DNA of 64,000 nucleotides from assembly GCA_964526665.1 (NCBI GenBank), contig CAZGJL010000004.1:1-64000 (forward strand). Direction: 5' to 3'. The translations under genes and the position numbers were made by a program. Each line of letters starts with the position of its first letter. Position 1 is the stretch's first letter. Below are positions 16,953 through 25,475 of the stretch, piece after piece. The notes under the pieces are model-generated. The model saw nothing but the letters and a program-made list of their open reading frames with translations, ran no database searches and was not told the DNA's origin. The stretch comes from M50B91 sp964526665. Its GTDB lineage: Bacteria > Patescibacteriota > Gracilibacteria > UBA4473.

Positions 16953-17636
16953 ATGACAAAGAAAAAAACAAAAAAATCGTCTTGCTGCACAGTCAAGAAA
17001 ATAGCACCGTTATTTATTATTACTCTTATTGTTCTTATTACAGTAGCGATACTCGGTTTACCCGGTACTCCTGACAAAGAAGGATTAATTGCAAATGATT
17101 CTGAAATGGTTATTGAAATGATTTCTGACACTGTAGAAGTTACTGTTGAGGATAGTGATATTATTGAGGATAATGATGAAGAAATTTCTATGGAAGAACC
17201 TTCTATTATTGTTCTTGATGAAAAATCCTCTCTTGTTTCACCAGAAATGACAACTCCTGAAAAACTCGTAAGAACATTTCTCCATCACTACAATCAAGAA
17301 CGTTTCAAAGATGCCTGTGATATTATCTCTGACATCAAATGCGATGACCGAATCAAAGGTTCTGTAGCACGTTTTGGTGAAGAGTTTGAAAAAATAGATG
17401 GTGGATATCAAAATGTTTCTGTGAAACAAGTAGATATACCTGATTTCCACAGTGATGTCGTTTGTGTTGAATATGATTATCGATACAAGGCTAGTACAAA
17501 CCCAAACCTTATTCATGAAACAATGAGTTTTTATCTACAAGATGGAAAAATTACATATCGAATCTGTGAAGAAAAAACTAGAGATGGTGTAAATATTAAA
17601 TGCCCAATTCTGTCACGCCGAGATTTCTGTTTGTAA
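16953..17636 (+). CDS. Membrane-anchored hypothetical protein (227 aa)
   Basis: Unrecognised. A Lys/Cys-rich start (MTKKKTKKSSCCTVKK) leads into one transmembrane helix (about 17-37, LFIITLIVLITVAILGL), then an acidic linker (about 50-80, many D and E) and a C-terminal domain of about 130 residues starting at TPEKLVRTFLHHYNQERFKD, whose helix-then-sheet pattern resembles NTF2-like/DUF4878-type outer domains. Two cysteine pairs lie in the domain. The frame is open further upstream to 16653, but that part is antisense to leuS; I start at ATG 16953, which has TATTTT six bases upstream. Confidence 0.65.
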   Translation: MTKKKTKKSSCCTVKKIAPLFIITLIVLITVAILGLPGTPDKEGLIANDSEMVIEMISDTVEVTVEDSDIIEDNDEEISMEEPSIIVLDEKSSLVSPEMTTPEKLVRTFLHHYNQERFKDACDIISDIKCDDRIKGSVARFGEEFEKIDGGYQNVSVKQVDIPDFHSDVVCVEYDYRYKASTNPNLIHETMSFYLQDGKITYRICEEKTRDGVNIKCPILSRRDFCL

Positions 17637-17654
17637 AATAAAAAAATCATAAAA

Positions 17655-17682
17655 GGCAGTCCCTTGTGGCTGTCTTTTTTTT
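17655..17682. terminator. Terminator between convergent genes
   Basis: GGCAG-T-CC / GG-CTGTC stem with a five-base loop followed by eight T; A run on the left makes it usable from both sides. Confidence 0.7.
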
Positions 17683-17690
17683 ATAAAAAA

Positions 17691-18206
17691 TCATAAAATC
17701 TCTAATAACTCTTTATCATTCAAATGCCCTCCCCCTGAACATTTTTTGAATGTTGCTCCCAACTCCTTCGCCAGAGCTTCAAACTTCTCTAACGGGATAT
17801 AAGGATCATTCTCTGCCCCTAGGAGCGTTACTTTTACAATGTTTTTTTTCAAAATTTCTTCATTCCATGGAACAGTAAAAAAGGTCTTCACTTCCTCAAT
17901 CCCACAATCATCTGGTGCTGGCGCGACAAGTATTAAACCTGCTACTGATATTTGTTTTTCTGATAACCATCGTAATAAAAATGATCCACCGAGTGAATGT
18001 CCTATCAAAACGGCATTCTTCTCTATTTTGGATGCATATATTGATTCCCAATGCTCTCTCCACGCATCATATTCTGGAAACTCTGTATTTGGAAAATCCG
18101 GAACAAAAACTTCATTCCCCTTCTTTTCCTCAATAGCTTTCAACCATGGAAACCAATTCGTTGTAGAATTCCCTCCCCATCCGTGTAGAACAAACCACCG
18201 AGACAT
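17691..18206 (-). CDS. RBBP9/YdeN-family serine hydrolase
   Basis: A compact 171-residue alpha/beta hydrolase of the RBBP9/YdeN type. Oxyanion-side start FVLHGWGGNSTTNWFPWL, nucleophile elbow GHSLGG (Ser about residue 71), acid in LLGAENDPYIP, and catalytic His in SGGGHLND (about residue 161) form a full triad. Family members are small esterases with poorly defined substrates. Its ATG overlaps the TAA of the upstream lipoprotein gene by one base (TAATG), so the pair is likely co-translated. Confidence 0.88.
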   Translation of the reverse strand: MSRWFVLHGWGGNSTTNWFPWLKAIEEKKGNEVFVPDFPNTEFPEYDAWREHWESIYASKIEKNAVLIGHSLGGSFLLRWLSEKQISVAGLILVAPAPDDCGIEEVKTFFTVPWNEEILKKNIVKVTLLGAENDPYIPLEKFEALAKELGATFKKCSGGGHLNDKELLEIL

Positions 18207-19507
18207 TATATGTTTTTTACTGTTGATTGTACCGAACGCATGGCGTCACGTGTTGATTCTGGTCCATGGAGTCTAAAAAATGAAGAATCATCTCTCGCCC
18301 ATTCAATATACAGTTCCCCATCACTTTTTCGTTCACGTGCTGTCGTTACTGGACTTTCACTTGGTACAATTTCCAAAAGAAACTCACTATCAGCTATTTC
18401 TGAAATCTCATGTTTTGCAAATCCAAATTGTAATAATAGTGGCTCAGTTGGTCCCACATTTTTGAACCAGTATCCCCACGGGGCTTTCATAGAAAACTTT
18501 AAATATGAACTGGTATAAGGGAATGCCTTCCCATCAATCAAATTTGTAAAATCATCCTTTAATGGCATGTCCGCTGCAGCCTGTGCTGCTTTTTCTAATG
18601 CTACATCTGTGTCTATATTTTCTTTTGATCCAAAAATACGAGAAAATACTCCTTCTTTTTCCTCTTTCTCTGTAGTTTCTTCTGAAGAACTTTCTTCCTC
18701 TCCCTCAACAACTTCTGGCTCTATTTTTTTTGTTAATTCTCTTACCTTTTCTGCTTCATGTTCTGCTTGAATCCGTCGATCGTCATCTTGTGCTGCACGA
18801 ACAACACTTTCTCCTTCTATAAAAGAATTCAGTAATTGGAAAAATGCCTTTTTCTTATCGAACTCTTCAAAATCTGCTGTAAAAGAAAAAGTATATTTGT
18901 TATTTGAGTTATTGGACCATAACACTATTTTTTGATGTTCACGTCCTAACTCATCTCCCATTACGCTTTTGGTTCCTTCAAACCCAGCAATGGAAACTGA
19001 CGGAATCATTTTCTTGTCACGGCGTTCCTTTGGTTCAACAGAAAATTGAAGAAATACCCTTCCTTGGTCATCAGTTTTCTCCGTAAAATGCATTGTTCCA
19101 TCCGGAGCAGTCGAATACTGCCAATCATGAGGAAAAACAAAAGAAAAATTCTTTGTAGAAAATCGTTTTGGTAGAGCTTCATGGTCATCAGATAACTCTT
19201 CTGAGAGTAAATGTAATTCATCTACTATAAAAAGTTCTCTCATTTTTTCTGTATGACGCCTTCCTGTTACAGACACTTCTTGCCCTTCAAATTCAATCAA
19301 AGAAACTATTTCTGAAGCTAACAGTGCGACGAGTTTTTCATCTCGTTCCAATCTATGTGTTGCTCGAGTAGCAACAGAAAGATCAAAAGGAAGTATTTCT
19401 CCCACAAGTGTTTCACGTGGTTCTTCCGGTAGTGGAGCAAACGGATCATCTGGGGTACATCCTACAAATGCTAACGCACACCCGAATACTACAAGTAATT
19501 TTTTCAT
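18206..19507 (-). CDS. Lipoprotein of unknown function (433 aa)
   Basis: Begins MKKLLVVFGCALAFVGCTPD: a short signal peptide with a lipobox-like FVGC, so it is likely lipid-anchored outside the membrane; lgt-like and lspA genes are in this window. Two similar extracytoplasmic parts can be discerned: residues about 100-205 (FSFVFPHDWQYS...VSIAGFEG) and 300-430 (LKFSMKAPWGYWF...), each like a beta-rich 'PsbP/DUF-type' domain, separated by a charged Glu/Ser linker (VEGEEESSSEETTEKEEKE). Start is ATG 19507, not the TTG three bases earlier; TATAAA lies close upstream. Unrecognised at family level. Confidence 0.7.
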   Translation of the reverse strand: MKKLLVVFGCALAFVGCTPDDPFAPLPEEPRETLVGEILPFDLSVATRATHRLERDEKLVALLASEIVSLIEFEGQEVSVTGRRHTEKMRELFIVDELHLLSEELSDDHEALPKRFSTKNFSFVFPHDWQYSTAPDGTMHFTEKTDDQGRVFLQFSVEPKERRDKKMIPSVSIAGFEGTKSVMGDELGREHQKIVLWSNNSNNKYTFSFTADFEEFDKKKAFFQLLNSFIEGESVVRAAQDDDRRIQAEHEAEKVRELTKKIEPEVVEGEEESSSEETTEKEEKEGVFSRIFGSKENIDTDVALEKAAQAAADMPLKDDFTNLIDGKAFPYTSSYLKFSMKAPWGYWFKNVGPTEPLLLQFGFAKHEISEIADSEFLLEIVPSESPVTTARERKSDGELYIEWARDDSSFFRLHGPESTRDAMRSVQSTVKNI

Positions 19508-19625
19508 CAAATTTTATATCCAAATTCTTCGCGGCGAATTCTGACATTTACGATGAAAAAAGCAACTTCTTTATTGCAACATTCCAACCTTTTTTCTTCA
19601 ATTCTTGATTTCTAAAAACGAAATT

Positions 19626-20969
19626 TTATCCGTGCAAAATAACTTCTGCTAACTTTGCGCGAGTCCCGGGACCAAATACTCCTGCCCCAACACTTCGTGA
19701 TGTAGGGATAACACCAAATTCAACTTGGAATCGTTTCAATGAACCTCGGGTGATTGGGCCCATTTTTCCTGTTGGTGCATGGTCAAAATAACCGAGTTTT
19801 CCTAATACAATTTGTAATGTTTCTACTGAAGAATCCACATCCGCAATCTGTGCTGCTAATTGGAAATATGCATTTTCTTCTGTCAGAAGAGCAAAACGCG
19901 AAAGGCCTTTTCTTACTCGAGCTATGTCACGTTTTTCAATATCTCTCTCTGCACGTTCTGTTTCCAAAATTTCATTCAAATGCATCTGTGTTTTTTCTCC
20001 TACATGTCCTGCTCCCAGTGAATATTTTGTATCAATAATTCCTTCCTCCAATTGGAATTCTATTAATGCTGCCTCTGTTAATGGTCCAAAAAATCCTGTT
20101 GGTGTGACATATAGTAATTCTCTTTGAATCAATACTTGCTGCAATTTCACAACTTCTGCACTACGATGTCCCCTTCCCATTCCTGCTTCAAATTCGAAGG
20201 ATTCCCAAAGTTCTCTAATTTTTTTCTGTGTATCAACTCTTGCTAATTCTAATGTTAATTTTGCTCGAGTTTTGGGCCCCAAACGCCCTGCACCTAACTC
20301 TTTTTCAGAATGAATAACAAAGAACTTTATTTGAAAATCAAGCACTGCTTTCTCCGTGACAAGGTCATATTCTGATGTAATATTTCCTGAATAAATTCCC
20401 AATCTCCGCAAGGCAATCTGAAGTTTCTCTACATTTTCTCCCCTGTCTCCTTTTGAAAGATTCGTAAAGAATGTTGTTGATTTTGAAAGCTGTAAAATCT
20501 GAGTCAATGGTAATGGAGCCGAAAAATTCACTGAATCGGCAAGCACTGTTCCCGCTGGAAACATATCGCACTCGATATGTTGTACTCCCCATGCTAATGC
20601 TCGACGCATTCCTTCTGTCCCATATCCCATCCAAAGATCCAATCGATCATGGCGAGCTAAATTACGTTCTCCTTGTTTTACAATTGCTCCACCACGGTCA
20701 TGCACTGTTCCACAACCAAATCCTGGAATACATACTTTTGTCCCAAATTCATAGGTTTGTGGTGCGGCAATCATTCCTGGATAAACGGGTGTCCCATTTG
20801 CTCCATGCGTACCATTTCCATTTAACCGAATCTCTGATTCGTATGAACCAGTCAAAAAATAATCCTGATCTGGAAGTGGAGAATAATATCCCGTAATAGT
20901 GAATGTACGAGTCTGCGCCATAACTAATGACGGCAATAGCAAAACAAGTACTAATAGCAATTTTTTCAT
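19626..20969 (-). CDS. Secreted 3D-domain protein with three peptidoglycan-binding domains
   Basis: Likely acts on the cell wall. Signal peptide MKKLLLVLVLLLPSLVMAQ, then a 3D domain (about 20-145): YEFGTKVCIPGFGCGTVHDRGG...RLDLWMG, the three-aspartate fold of MltA/Rpf-like lytic enzymes. Three peptidoglycan_binding_1 repeats follow, each with a 'V..LQ..L..LG......G..G..T...L..FQ' pattern (about 172-240, 265-335, 380-445), all ending in a GAG-x-x-GP(K/G)TR-like turn. It is downstream of mscS with an ATGA overlap. Confidence 0.88.
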   Translation of the reverse strand: MKKLLLVLVLLLPSLVMAQTRTFTITGYYSPLPDQDYFLTGSYESEIRLNGNGTHGANGTPVYPGMIAAPQTYEFGTKVCIPGFGCGTVHDRGGAIVKQGERNLARHDRLDLWMGYGTEGMRRALAWGVQHIECDMFPAGTVLADSVNFSAPLPLTQILQLSKSTTFFTNLSKGDRGENVEKLQIALRRLGIYSGNITSEYDLVTEKAVLDFQIKFFVIHSEKELGAGRLGPKTRAKLTLELARVDTQKKIRELWESFEFEAGMGRGHRSAEVVKLQQVLIQRELLYVTPTGFFGPLTEAALIEFQLEEGIIDTKYSLGAGHVGEKTQMHLNEILETERAERDIEKRDIARVRKGLSRFALLTEENAYFQLAAQIADVDSSVETLQIVLGKLGYFDHAPTGKMGPITRGSLKRFQVEFGVIPTSRSVGAGVFGPGTRAKLAEVILHG

Positions 20970-22042
20970 TTTTTGTATGCAATTTTAACTGTTGTCGGAA
21001 GAGCAAATTTAATTTTTTCTTTCTCAAATTCCTGAATAATAATCCAATTAATAGCTTCTTGAGCTTTTGCATAATCAAGATATTTATCAGAATTTACGTA
21101 ATATACCGTTTCAAAATCATAGCTACTGGTATTGATTTTCTTAAACCAAACGCGATCAAATTCACATATTTCTGAAGCAGTAATTGCTTTTTCTAAAATA
21201 TCATCCACTAACTTCAGTTTTTTTAGCGGAGTATCAAATGCAATCGTTGTCATAAAACTAATACGTCTACGCTTTAGCTCTCCATAATTATGAATGCAAG
21301 ATTCTGTAAGTTCTTTATTAGACATTACTATTTCCTCTCCTCCAAGAGCCGTAATACGTGTTGTTTTGAGACCGATTTGTTTTATTTCTCCTTCATTATC
21401 ACCTACAATAATATAATCCCCTTCAGCAAATGGTTTATCGAAGAAAATAGAAAAAGAGGAAAACACATCTCCCAAAATATGCTGAATCGCAAAGGCAATA
21501 GCAATTCCTCCAATTCCCAATGATGCCACTAATGTTGTTACATTTACTCCCAAATTCGATAAAATCATAAGCAATCCAATAGACCAGACTATAATTCCAA
21601 AAATTCGCTGTGTTCCATGAAGTGTTGTTTGGTTTTTGCTCAATGGTGTAGAAGAAAGCCCAAAATTTATTGCTTTCTGAATAAGTCTCATTGCTTCAAA
21701 CATTAACAAGATCACAAATCCTCCTTTAATAAGAACTCCAAATGCGTCAGGGAGAACCAGAAAAAGTTTTAACGCTATTACAAGTGATAGATATGCGAAA
21801 AATAAGGCCGAAATTTCTGCACTCCACTGTAAAATTTTATCATCAAATTTCCGAGGAGTCTTTTCTGCCCATTTACGTAATTGACGCAAACCAACCAACC
21901 GAAAAGATCGAATAATTGCCCATATAAGTACGAAAAACACCAACGCCATAGAGTATTCCCCTATTGTGTTCTCACCGAGAGAATATTTCATCACTTCCTG
22001 TATCCCAGAAGTATTGAGTACCGTTGTAAAATTTTCAAACAT
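20966..22042 (-). CDS. MscS-family mechanosensitive channel (first of two)
   Basis: A 358-residue small-conductance channel that would relieve osmotic pressure. Four to five N-terminal transmembrane helices, then the pore-lining helix and beta domain: LVASLGIGGIAIAFAIQHILGDVFSSF is the Gly/Ala-packed pore helix, followed by DKPFAEGDYIIVGDNEGEIKQI and TTRITALGGEEIVMSNKEL. A C-terminal alpha/beta domain with FDTPLKKL and a basic tail completes the fold. I prefer ATG 22042 over the TTG at 22054. TATAAT lies about 26 bases upstream. Confidence 0.92.
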   Translation of the reverse strand: MFENFTTVLNTSGIQEVMKYSLGENTIGEYSMALVFFVLIWAIIRSFRLVGLRQLRKWAEKTPRKFDDKILQWSAEISALFFAYLSLVIALKLFLVLPDAFGVLIKGGFVILLMFEAMRLIQKAINFGLSSTPLSKNQTTLHGTQRIFGIIVWSIGLLMILSNLGVNVTTLVASLGIGGIAIAFAIQHILGDVFSSFSIFFDKPFAEGDYIIVGDNEGEIKQIGLKTTRITALGGEEIVMSNKELTESCIHNYGELKRRRISFMTTIAFDTPLKKLKLVDDILEKAITASEICEFDRVWFKKINTSSYDFETVYYVNSDKYLDYAKAQEAINWIIIQEFEKEKIKFALPTTVKIAYKK

Positions 22043-22137
22043 ATGTTGTATCAAAAAATCCCTAAATTATACCTCAAAACACCGAAAAAATCAAGATATA
22101 GAGGATAAAAACTTTATCTCATTTATAAAAAAGTTGT

Positions 22138-23133
22138 ATGATTCCAATGATGAGAATTTTTGCGCGATTTGCACTTATTATGTTAGCTCTCTGGGGTATA
22201 GAAAACACCCTTGCCTTTAATGATGTTTCCGTTGATAGTCCTCATGCACACGTATTTCAACATCTTGCAGATGTAGGTGTTATGCAGGGATTTGAAGATG
22301 GCTCCTTTCATCCAGAAAAAATTGTTAGCCGTGCAGAAGCGCTTGTTATTTCTCTTCGCGCAGGAGATGTCACTATCCCCAAAACCTTTGATTTCAAAGA
22401 TATTCCTTTTTCTGATGTTGACCCAAATGCTTGGTATGCTCCAGCAGTTGCAAGAGCTGTCACCCTTAAATTTGTTGGATCAGCCGAAAGTTTCCGTCCA
22501 AATTCCCCTGTATCAAAATCTGAATTTCTTGCCTTTCTCTTTCGTGCAACAAAAGTAAATTACCGCCCTTTTCTGAATTCGAAAATTGGAATTTCGGATG
22601 ATATAGATGAAGAAGATTGGTTTGCTCTTGCTTTTGCCTATGCAAAAAAATATCAAATAGCATCCTTACCGGCTGATAATCTTTATCGTCCTTATAAATC
22701 CCTCTCTCGACTGGAGGTAGCCCTTATGACATTTCGACAACTTCGAATCTTTCATGGAGATGCCGCTACTCGTGACTTTTTGGAATTACAAGCTGAAATT
22801 CAGCAATTCATGATACTCCTCCGTGCCGGAAAATCTGAAGAAGCACAAACACATCTCCCACAAATATTAACTCTTACCGATACGCTCACATTAAAACGAA
22901 ATAATGAAAATGCTGTAGCAGCACAGGCTCTTTCCAAGTCTATCAAACACTTAGTAATGAGCATTCGATCCTTTAAGTTTGGACACGATCTAGAAGGTCT
23001 TGAACAACTCTTCCTCTCCAGTAGATATGCTGGACGTGTTGCAGAAAAATCTGAAAAACTTGCTCTATTTGCACGTGATATACAGGATGTTATTTCAGAA
23101 ACACTTGAGACAAGAAGTGTTCAAATGTTTTGA
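22138..23133 (+). CDS. SLH-domain surface protein
   Basis: A secreted 331-residue protein. Signal peptide (about 5-27: MRIFARFALIMLALWGIENTLAF) then S-layer homology repeats: FNDVSVDSPHAHVFQHLADVG, GFEDGSFHPEKIVSRAEALV, FSDVDPNAWYAPAVARAV, FRPNSPVSKSEFLAFLFRAT and a third degenerate set to about residue 205. The C-terminal 120 residues are helical without a known domain. SLH repeats bind cell-wall polymers and tether proteins to the surface. Start could also be the ATG at 22147 or 22150. Confidence 0.85.
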   Translation: MIPMMRIFARFALIMLALWGIENTLAFNDVSVDSPHAHVFQHLADVGVMQGFEDGSFHPEKIVSRAEALVISLRAGDVTIPKTFDFKDIPFSDVDPNAWYAPAVARAVTLKFVGSAESFRPNSPVSKSEFLAFLFRATKVNYRPFLNSKIGISDDIDEEDWFALAFAYAKKYQIASLPADNLYRPYKSLSRLEVALMTFRQLRIFHGDAATRDFLELQAEIQQFMILLRAGKSEEAQTHLPQILTLTDTLTLKRNNENAVAAQALSKSIKHLVMSIRSFKFGHDLEGLEQLFLSSRYAGRVAEKSEKLALFARDIQDVISETLETRSVQMF

Positions 23134-23158
23134 CATATATGCATTAATGTTGTAAGAT
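23130..23158 (+). promoter_or_regulatory. Promoter of nrnA
   Basis: -35 TTGACA (23130-23135), 17-base spacer, -10 TAAGAT (23153-23158). The -35 overlaps the stop codon of the SLH gene. Confidence 0.65.
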
Positions 23159-23187
23159 ATCTTCTAGCGTTTTCAAAAAACGAACGA

Positions 23188-24165
23188 ATGCACAAACAAT
23201 TTATCAAAACCACAGAAATCGAAAAACTCAATAGGTGGATTGAATCAACTCCTCGTGTTGTAATTATTGCTCACTCCAATCCAGATGGTGATACTATCGG
23301 TTGTTCCTCTGCTCTTGCTCTCGGACTCCGTCAACTTGGTGTAAACGTGCAACTGGCCTGTGTAGACAGTGTTCCGAAAGGATTTCGCTTTGTTTCTGGA
23401 GCAGATGAGTATGTACAAGATTTTGATGTAAAAGATTTTGATACGGCGTGGCTCTGTGATTGTGGAGACAAAGTAATGACTCGGTTTCATGACGCAAAAC
23501 CTGAGATCTTATCTGACACAATGACAACTATAAATCTCGACCATCATCCAACAAATGATAGTTTTGGAGATATTAATTTCGTTGATCCTCGTGCAAGTTC
23601 TAGTTGTGAAATGACACTTGAGCTATTACAAAAATTAAATATCGAAATTACACCCGAAATTGCTACAGCACTCCTTCTGGGGCTTTATACTGATACTGGA
23701 GGATTCCAACATCAAAACACAACTCCTGAAACATATCAGGCTGCCGCAACACTTGTTCGCGCTGGAGGAAGTATCTCCAAAATTGCAAAAAATATATTTC
23801 ACAGTAATGAATTTAGAAAATTTAAACTCTGGGGAAAGGTGTTGAAAAACTTGCATCTTACGAAAGACGGGGCTGCTATTATTGGTGCTCACGTAGATGA
23901 TTACCAAAAACTAGGTGCCACTCGTGGAGACCTCAACGGAGTAATTGATTGGGTAAGCTCAATGCCTGAGGCACAATATTCCGTACTTCTTTCTGAAGAT
24001 GAAAAAGGAAATGTAAAAGCTTCATTGCGTACTCGAAAAGCAGATGTTGATGTAAAAGCATTAGCAGAAAAATTTGGTGGCGGTGGACATGTAAAAGCTG
24101 CCGGATTTACTGTTCGTGGTGGTCATCTCCAAAAAGAGGTAAAATGGAAAATAGTAACCGACTAA
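23188..24165 (+). CDS. nrnA: DHH-family oligoribonuclease / pAp phosphatase
   Basis: Degrades very short RNAs and can hydrolyse 3'-phosphoadenosine phosphate. 325 residues with the full DHH/DHHA1 set: HSNPDGDTIGCSSALALGL (motif I, about 28-46), LCDCGD (motif II), NLDHHPTNDSFG (the DHH motif itself), LLGLYTDTGGFQHQNTT (motif IV) and the C-terminal DHHA1 signature FGGGGHVKAAGF. Length agrees with NrnA of Bacillus. It has its own promoter. Confidence 0.9.
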   Translation: MHKQFIKTTEIEKLNRWIESTPRVVIIAHSNPDGDTIGCSSALALGLRQLGVNVQLACVDSVPKGFRFVSGADEYVQDFDVKDFDTAWLCDCGDKVMTRFHDAKPEILSDTMTTINLDHHPTNDSFGDINFVDPRASSSCEMTLELLQKLNIEITPEIATALLLGLYTDTGGFQHQNTTPETYQAAATLVRAGGSISKIAKNIFHSNEFRKFKLWGKVLKNLHLTKDGAAIIGAHVDDYQKLGATRGDLNGVIDWVSSMPEAQYSVLLSEDEKGNVKASLRTRKADVDVKALAEKFGGGGHVKAAGFTVRGGHLQKEVKWKIVTD

Positions 24166-24183
24166 TCTCTCACACAAACAAAT

Positions 24184-24561
24184 ATGCCAACTATGCACGG
24201 AACCGGAATGCATCATCATGTACATGTAAAAAGTGAATGGAAATTCACTACATACATAAAACACTTAATTGCTCTTATTACAGGAAACTCTGATCGAGAT
24301 ACATTGAAAAAAAAGTTTGATAAATTTATATCTGTTGTAGGACTTATTGGTCCCATTATGACAACTCCTCAAATTATTAATGTATGGGTGTACCAAAACG
24401 TAGAAGGCCTTGCTCTTCTCTCCTGGGGAACATATGTCCTGACTTCAAGTTTTTGGCTTTTGTATGGAATCCTTCACAAAGAACGTGCCATCATTATGGT
24501 AAATATTGCTTGGATTATTGCCAATATATCAGTTGTCACAGGAATTCTCATTTTTAGATAA
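24184..24561 (+). CDS. SemiSWEET-type sugar transporter
   Basis: A three-helix half-transporter of the SWEET/SemiSWEET (PQ-loop) family; dimers carry sugars across the membrane. Helix 1 (about 48-66) contains VVGLIGPIMTTPQIINVW with the PQ motif; helix 2 VEGLALLSWGTYVLTSSFWLLYGI includes the conserved S..TY..WLLYG; helix 3 AIIMVNIAWIIANISVVTGI has the conserved Asn. A His-rich N-terminal extension of about 45 residues (MPTMHGTGMHHHVHV) is longer than usual and might bind metal. Confidence 0.85.
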   Translation: MPTMHGTGMHHHVHVKSEWKFTTYIKHLIALITGNSDRDTLKKKFDKFISVVGLIGPIMTTPQIINVWVYQNVEGLALLSWGTYVLTSSFWLLYGILHKERAIIMVNIAWIIANISVVTGILIFR

Positions 24562-24626
24562 AAATTACTACAAGGGACTTTACATAAATATTTTTTCTAT
24601 TATTCTTAAACAAATAATTTTTTTTG

Positions 24627-24767
24627 ATGGAATCTTCACCAAATACAGATACTGAAAAAGTAATGGATCTCCGTACAAAATACGCTGATCTTTTGAATAA
24701 TCGCGAGATACAGGATCTTGTGAATTGGATGACAAAGAATATGGATGAATATCCCGACGAGGAGTAA
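24627..24767 (+). CDS. Possible 46-aa acidic small protein
   Basis: A short frame with ATG at 24627 and TAA at 24765-24767. The predicted peptide is helical and acidic (MESSPNTDTEK...; ends NMDEYPDEE). The preceding AT-rich gap has a TATTAT-like box. No homology recognised. The reading frame on the other strand across the same bases is more hydrophobic but lacks a plausible start signal. Coding status is uncertain. Confidence 0.45.
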   Translation: MESSPNTDTEKVMDLRTKYADLLNNREIQDLVNWMTKNMDEYPDEE

Positions 24768-24789
24768 TTCAAACCGATTCAATTTTTAG

Positions 24790-25224
24790 TTAAAAGTTCT
24801 TCTCTTTTTCTATCCAGTATCGTGTAGCATCTTGCAAGTGACGGAAACGATCTGCTTGTAATTTTGTTCCTCCAAACCATCTTGTCACCACCACTATGAT
24901 ATCAATGATGTGTTTTTTTCGTAACTGATGTAATATCACTTGCCCCGCCCCTGTTTCACCATCATCTGATTTTGTTTCAAACACCGCACCATCATGTGAA
25001 ATTCTTGCTGCCCATGAATTATGCGTCGCTGCTGCATACTTCTTGTCCTTTTTCACTTTTTTCAAAAATTCTTTAACCTCTTCGCGAGACAAAACCTTTC
25101 CTCCTGTCACAGAATAATGAGATCCCCTATCCAAAATAATTTTATGACATTGTAACCACTCGACAGAACAATGATGTTCATCTGAAAATAAAATTGGAAT
25201 TTGATCTGCTGATTTTCGAGACAT
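24790..25224 (-). CDS. IMPACT/YigZ-family protein (UPF0029)
   Basis: A 144-residue single-domain member of the YigZ/IMPACT family. The core signature is intact: KKYAAATHNSWAARI (about 61-75), then SDDGETGAGQVILHQL (about 85-100) and VVVTRWFGGTKLQADR (about 112-127). YigZ proteins usually have an added C-terminal domain, absent here, so this is the short form. Proposed roles involve RNA binding or translation regulation (IMPACT regulates GCN2 in eukaryotes); the bacterial function is not established. Confidence 0.85.
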   Translation of the reverse strand: MSRKSADQIPILFSDEHHCSVEWLQCHKIILDRGSHYSVTGGKVLSREEVKEFLKKVKKDKKYAAATHNSWAARISHDGAVFETKSDDGETGAGQVILHQLRKKHIIDIIVVVTRWFGGTKLQADRFRHLQDATRYWIEKEKNF

Positions 25225-25319
25225 GATTTATTAAAATAACCCAAACACTATATAGTTTTTAAAAAATATTTGCACTCTCAACTGAAATTCGTAAACTCCG
25301 TCTGTTCTTCTCGACATGT

Positions 25320-25404
25320 GCCGGGGTGGCGGAATTGGTAGACGCGCATGACTCAAAATCATGTTCCGCAAGGAGTGAGGGTTCGAGTCCCTCCCTCGGT
25401 ACCA
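25320..25404 (+). tRNA. tRNA-Leu (anticodon CAA)
   Basis: Class II tRNA of 85 bases with long variable arm and encoded CCA. Acceptor GCCGGGG pairs with CCTCGGT-type 3' strand, including a G1-U72 pair as in known tRNA-Leu; anticodon loop CTCAAAA gives CAA; T-arm GGGTTCGAGTCCC. Confidence 0.93.
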
Positions 25405-25410
25405 GATGAA

Positions 25411-25448
25411 AATATTCTTAACTCCTTGTGAGTTGGGAATATTTTTTT
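25411..25448 (+). terminator. Terminator of tRNA-Leu
   Basis: AATATTC..AACTC / GAGTT..GAATATT hairpin followed by T run. Confidence 0.75.
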
Positions 25449-25475
25449 ATATGCGATAAAAGTGTAAAAAAATGT

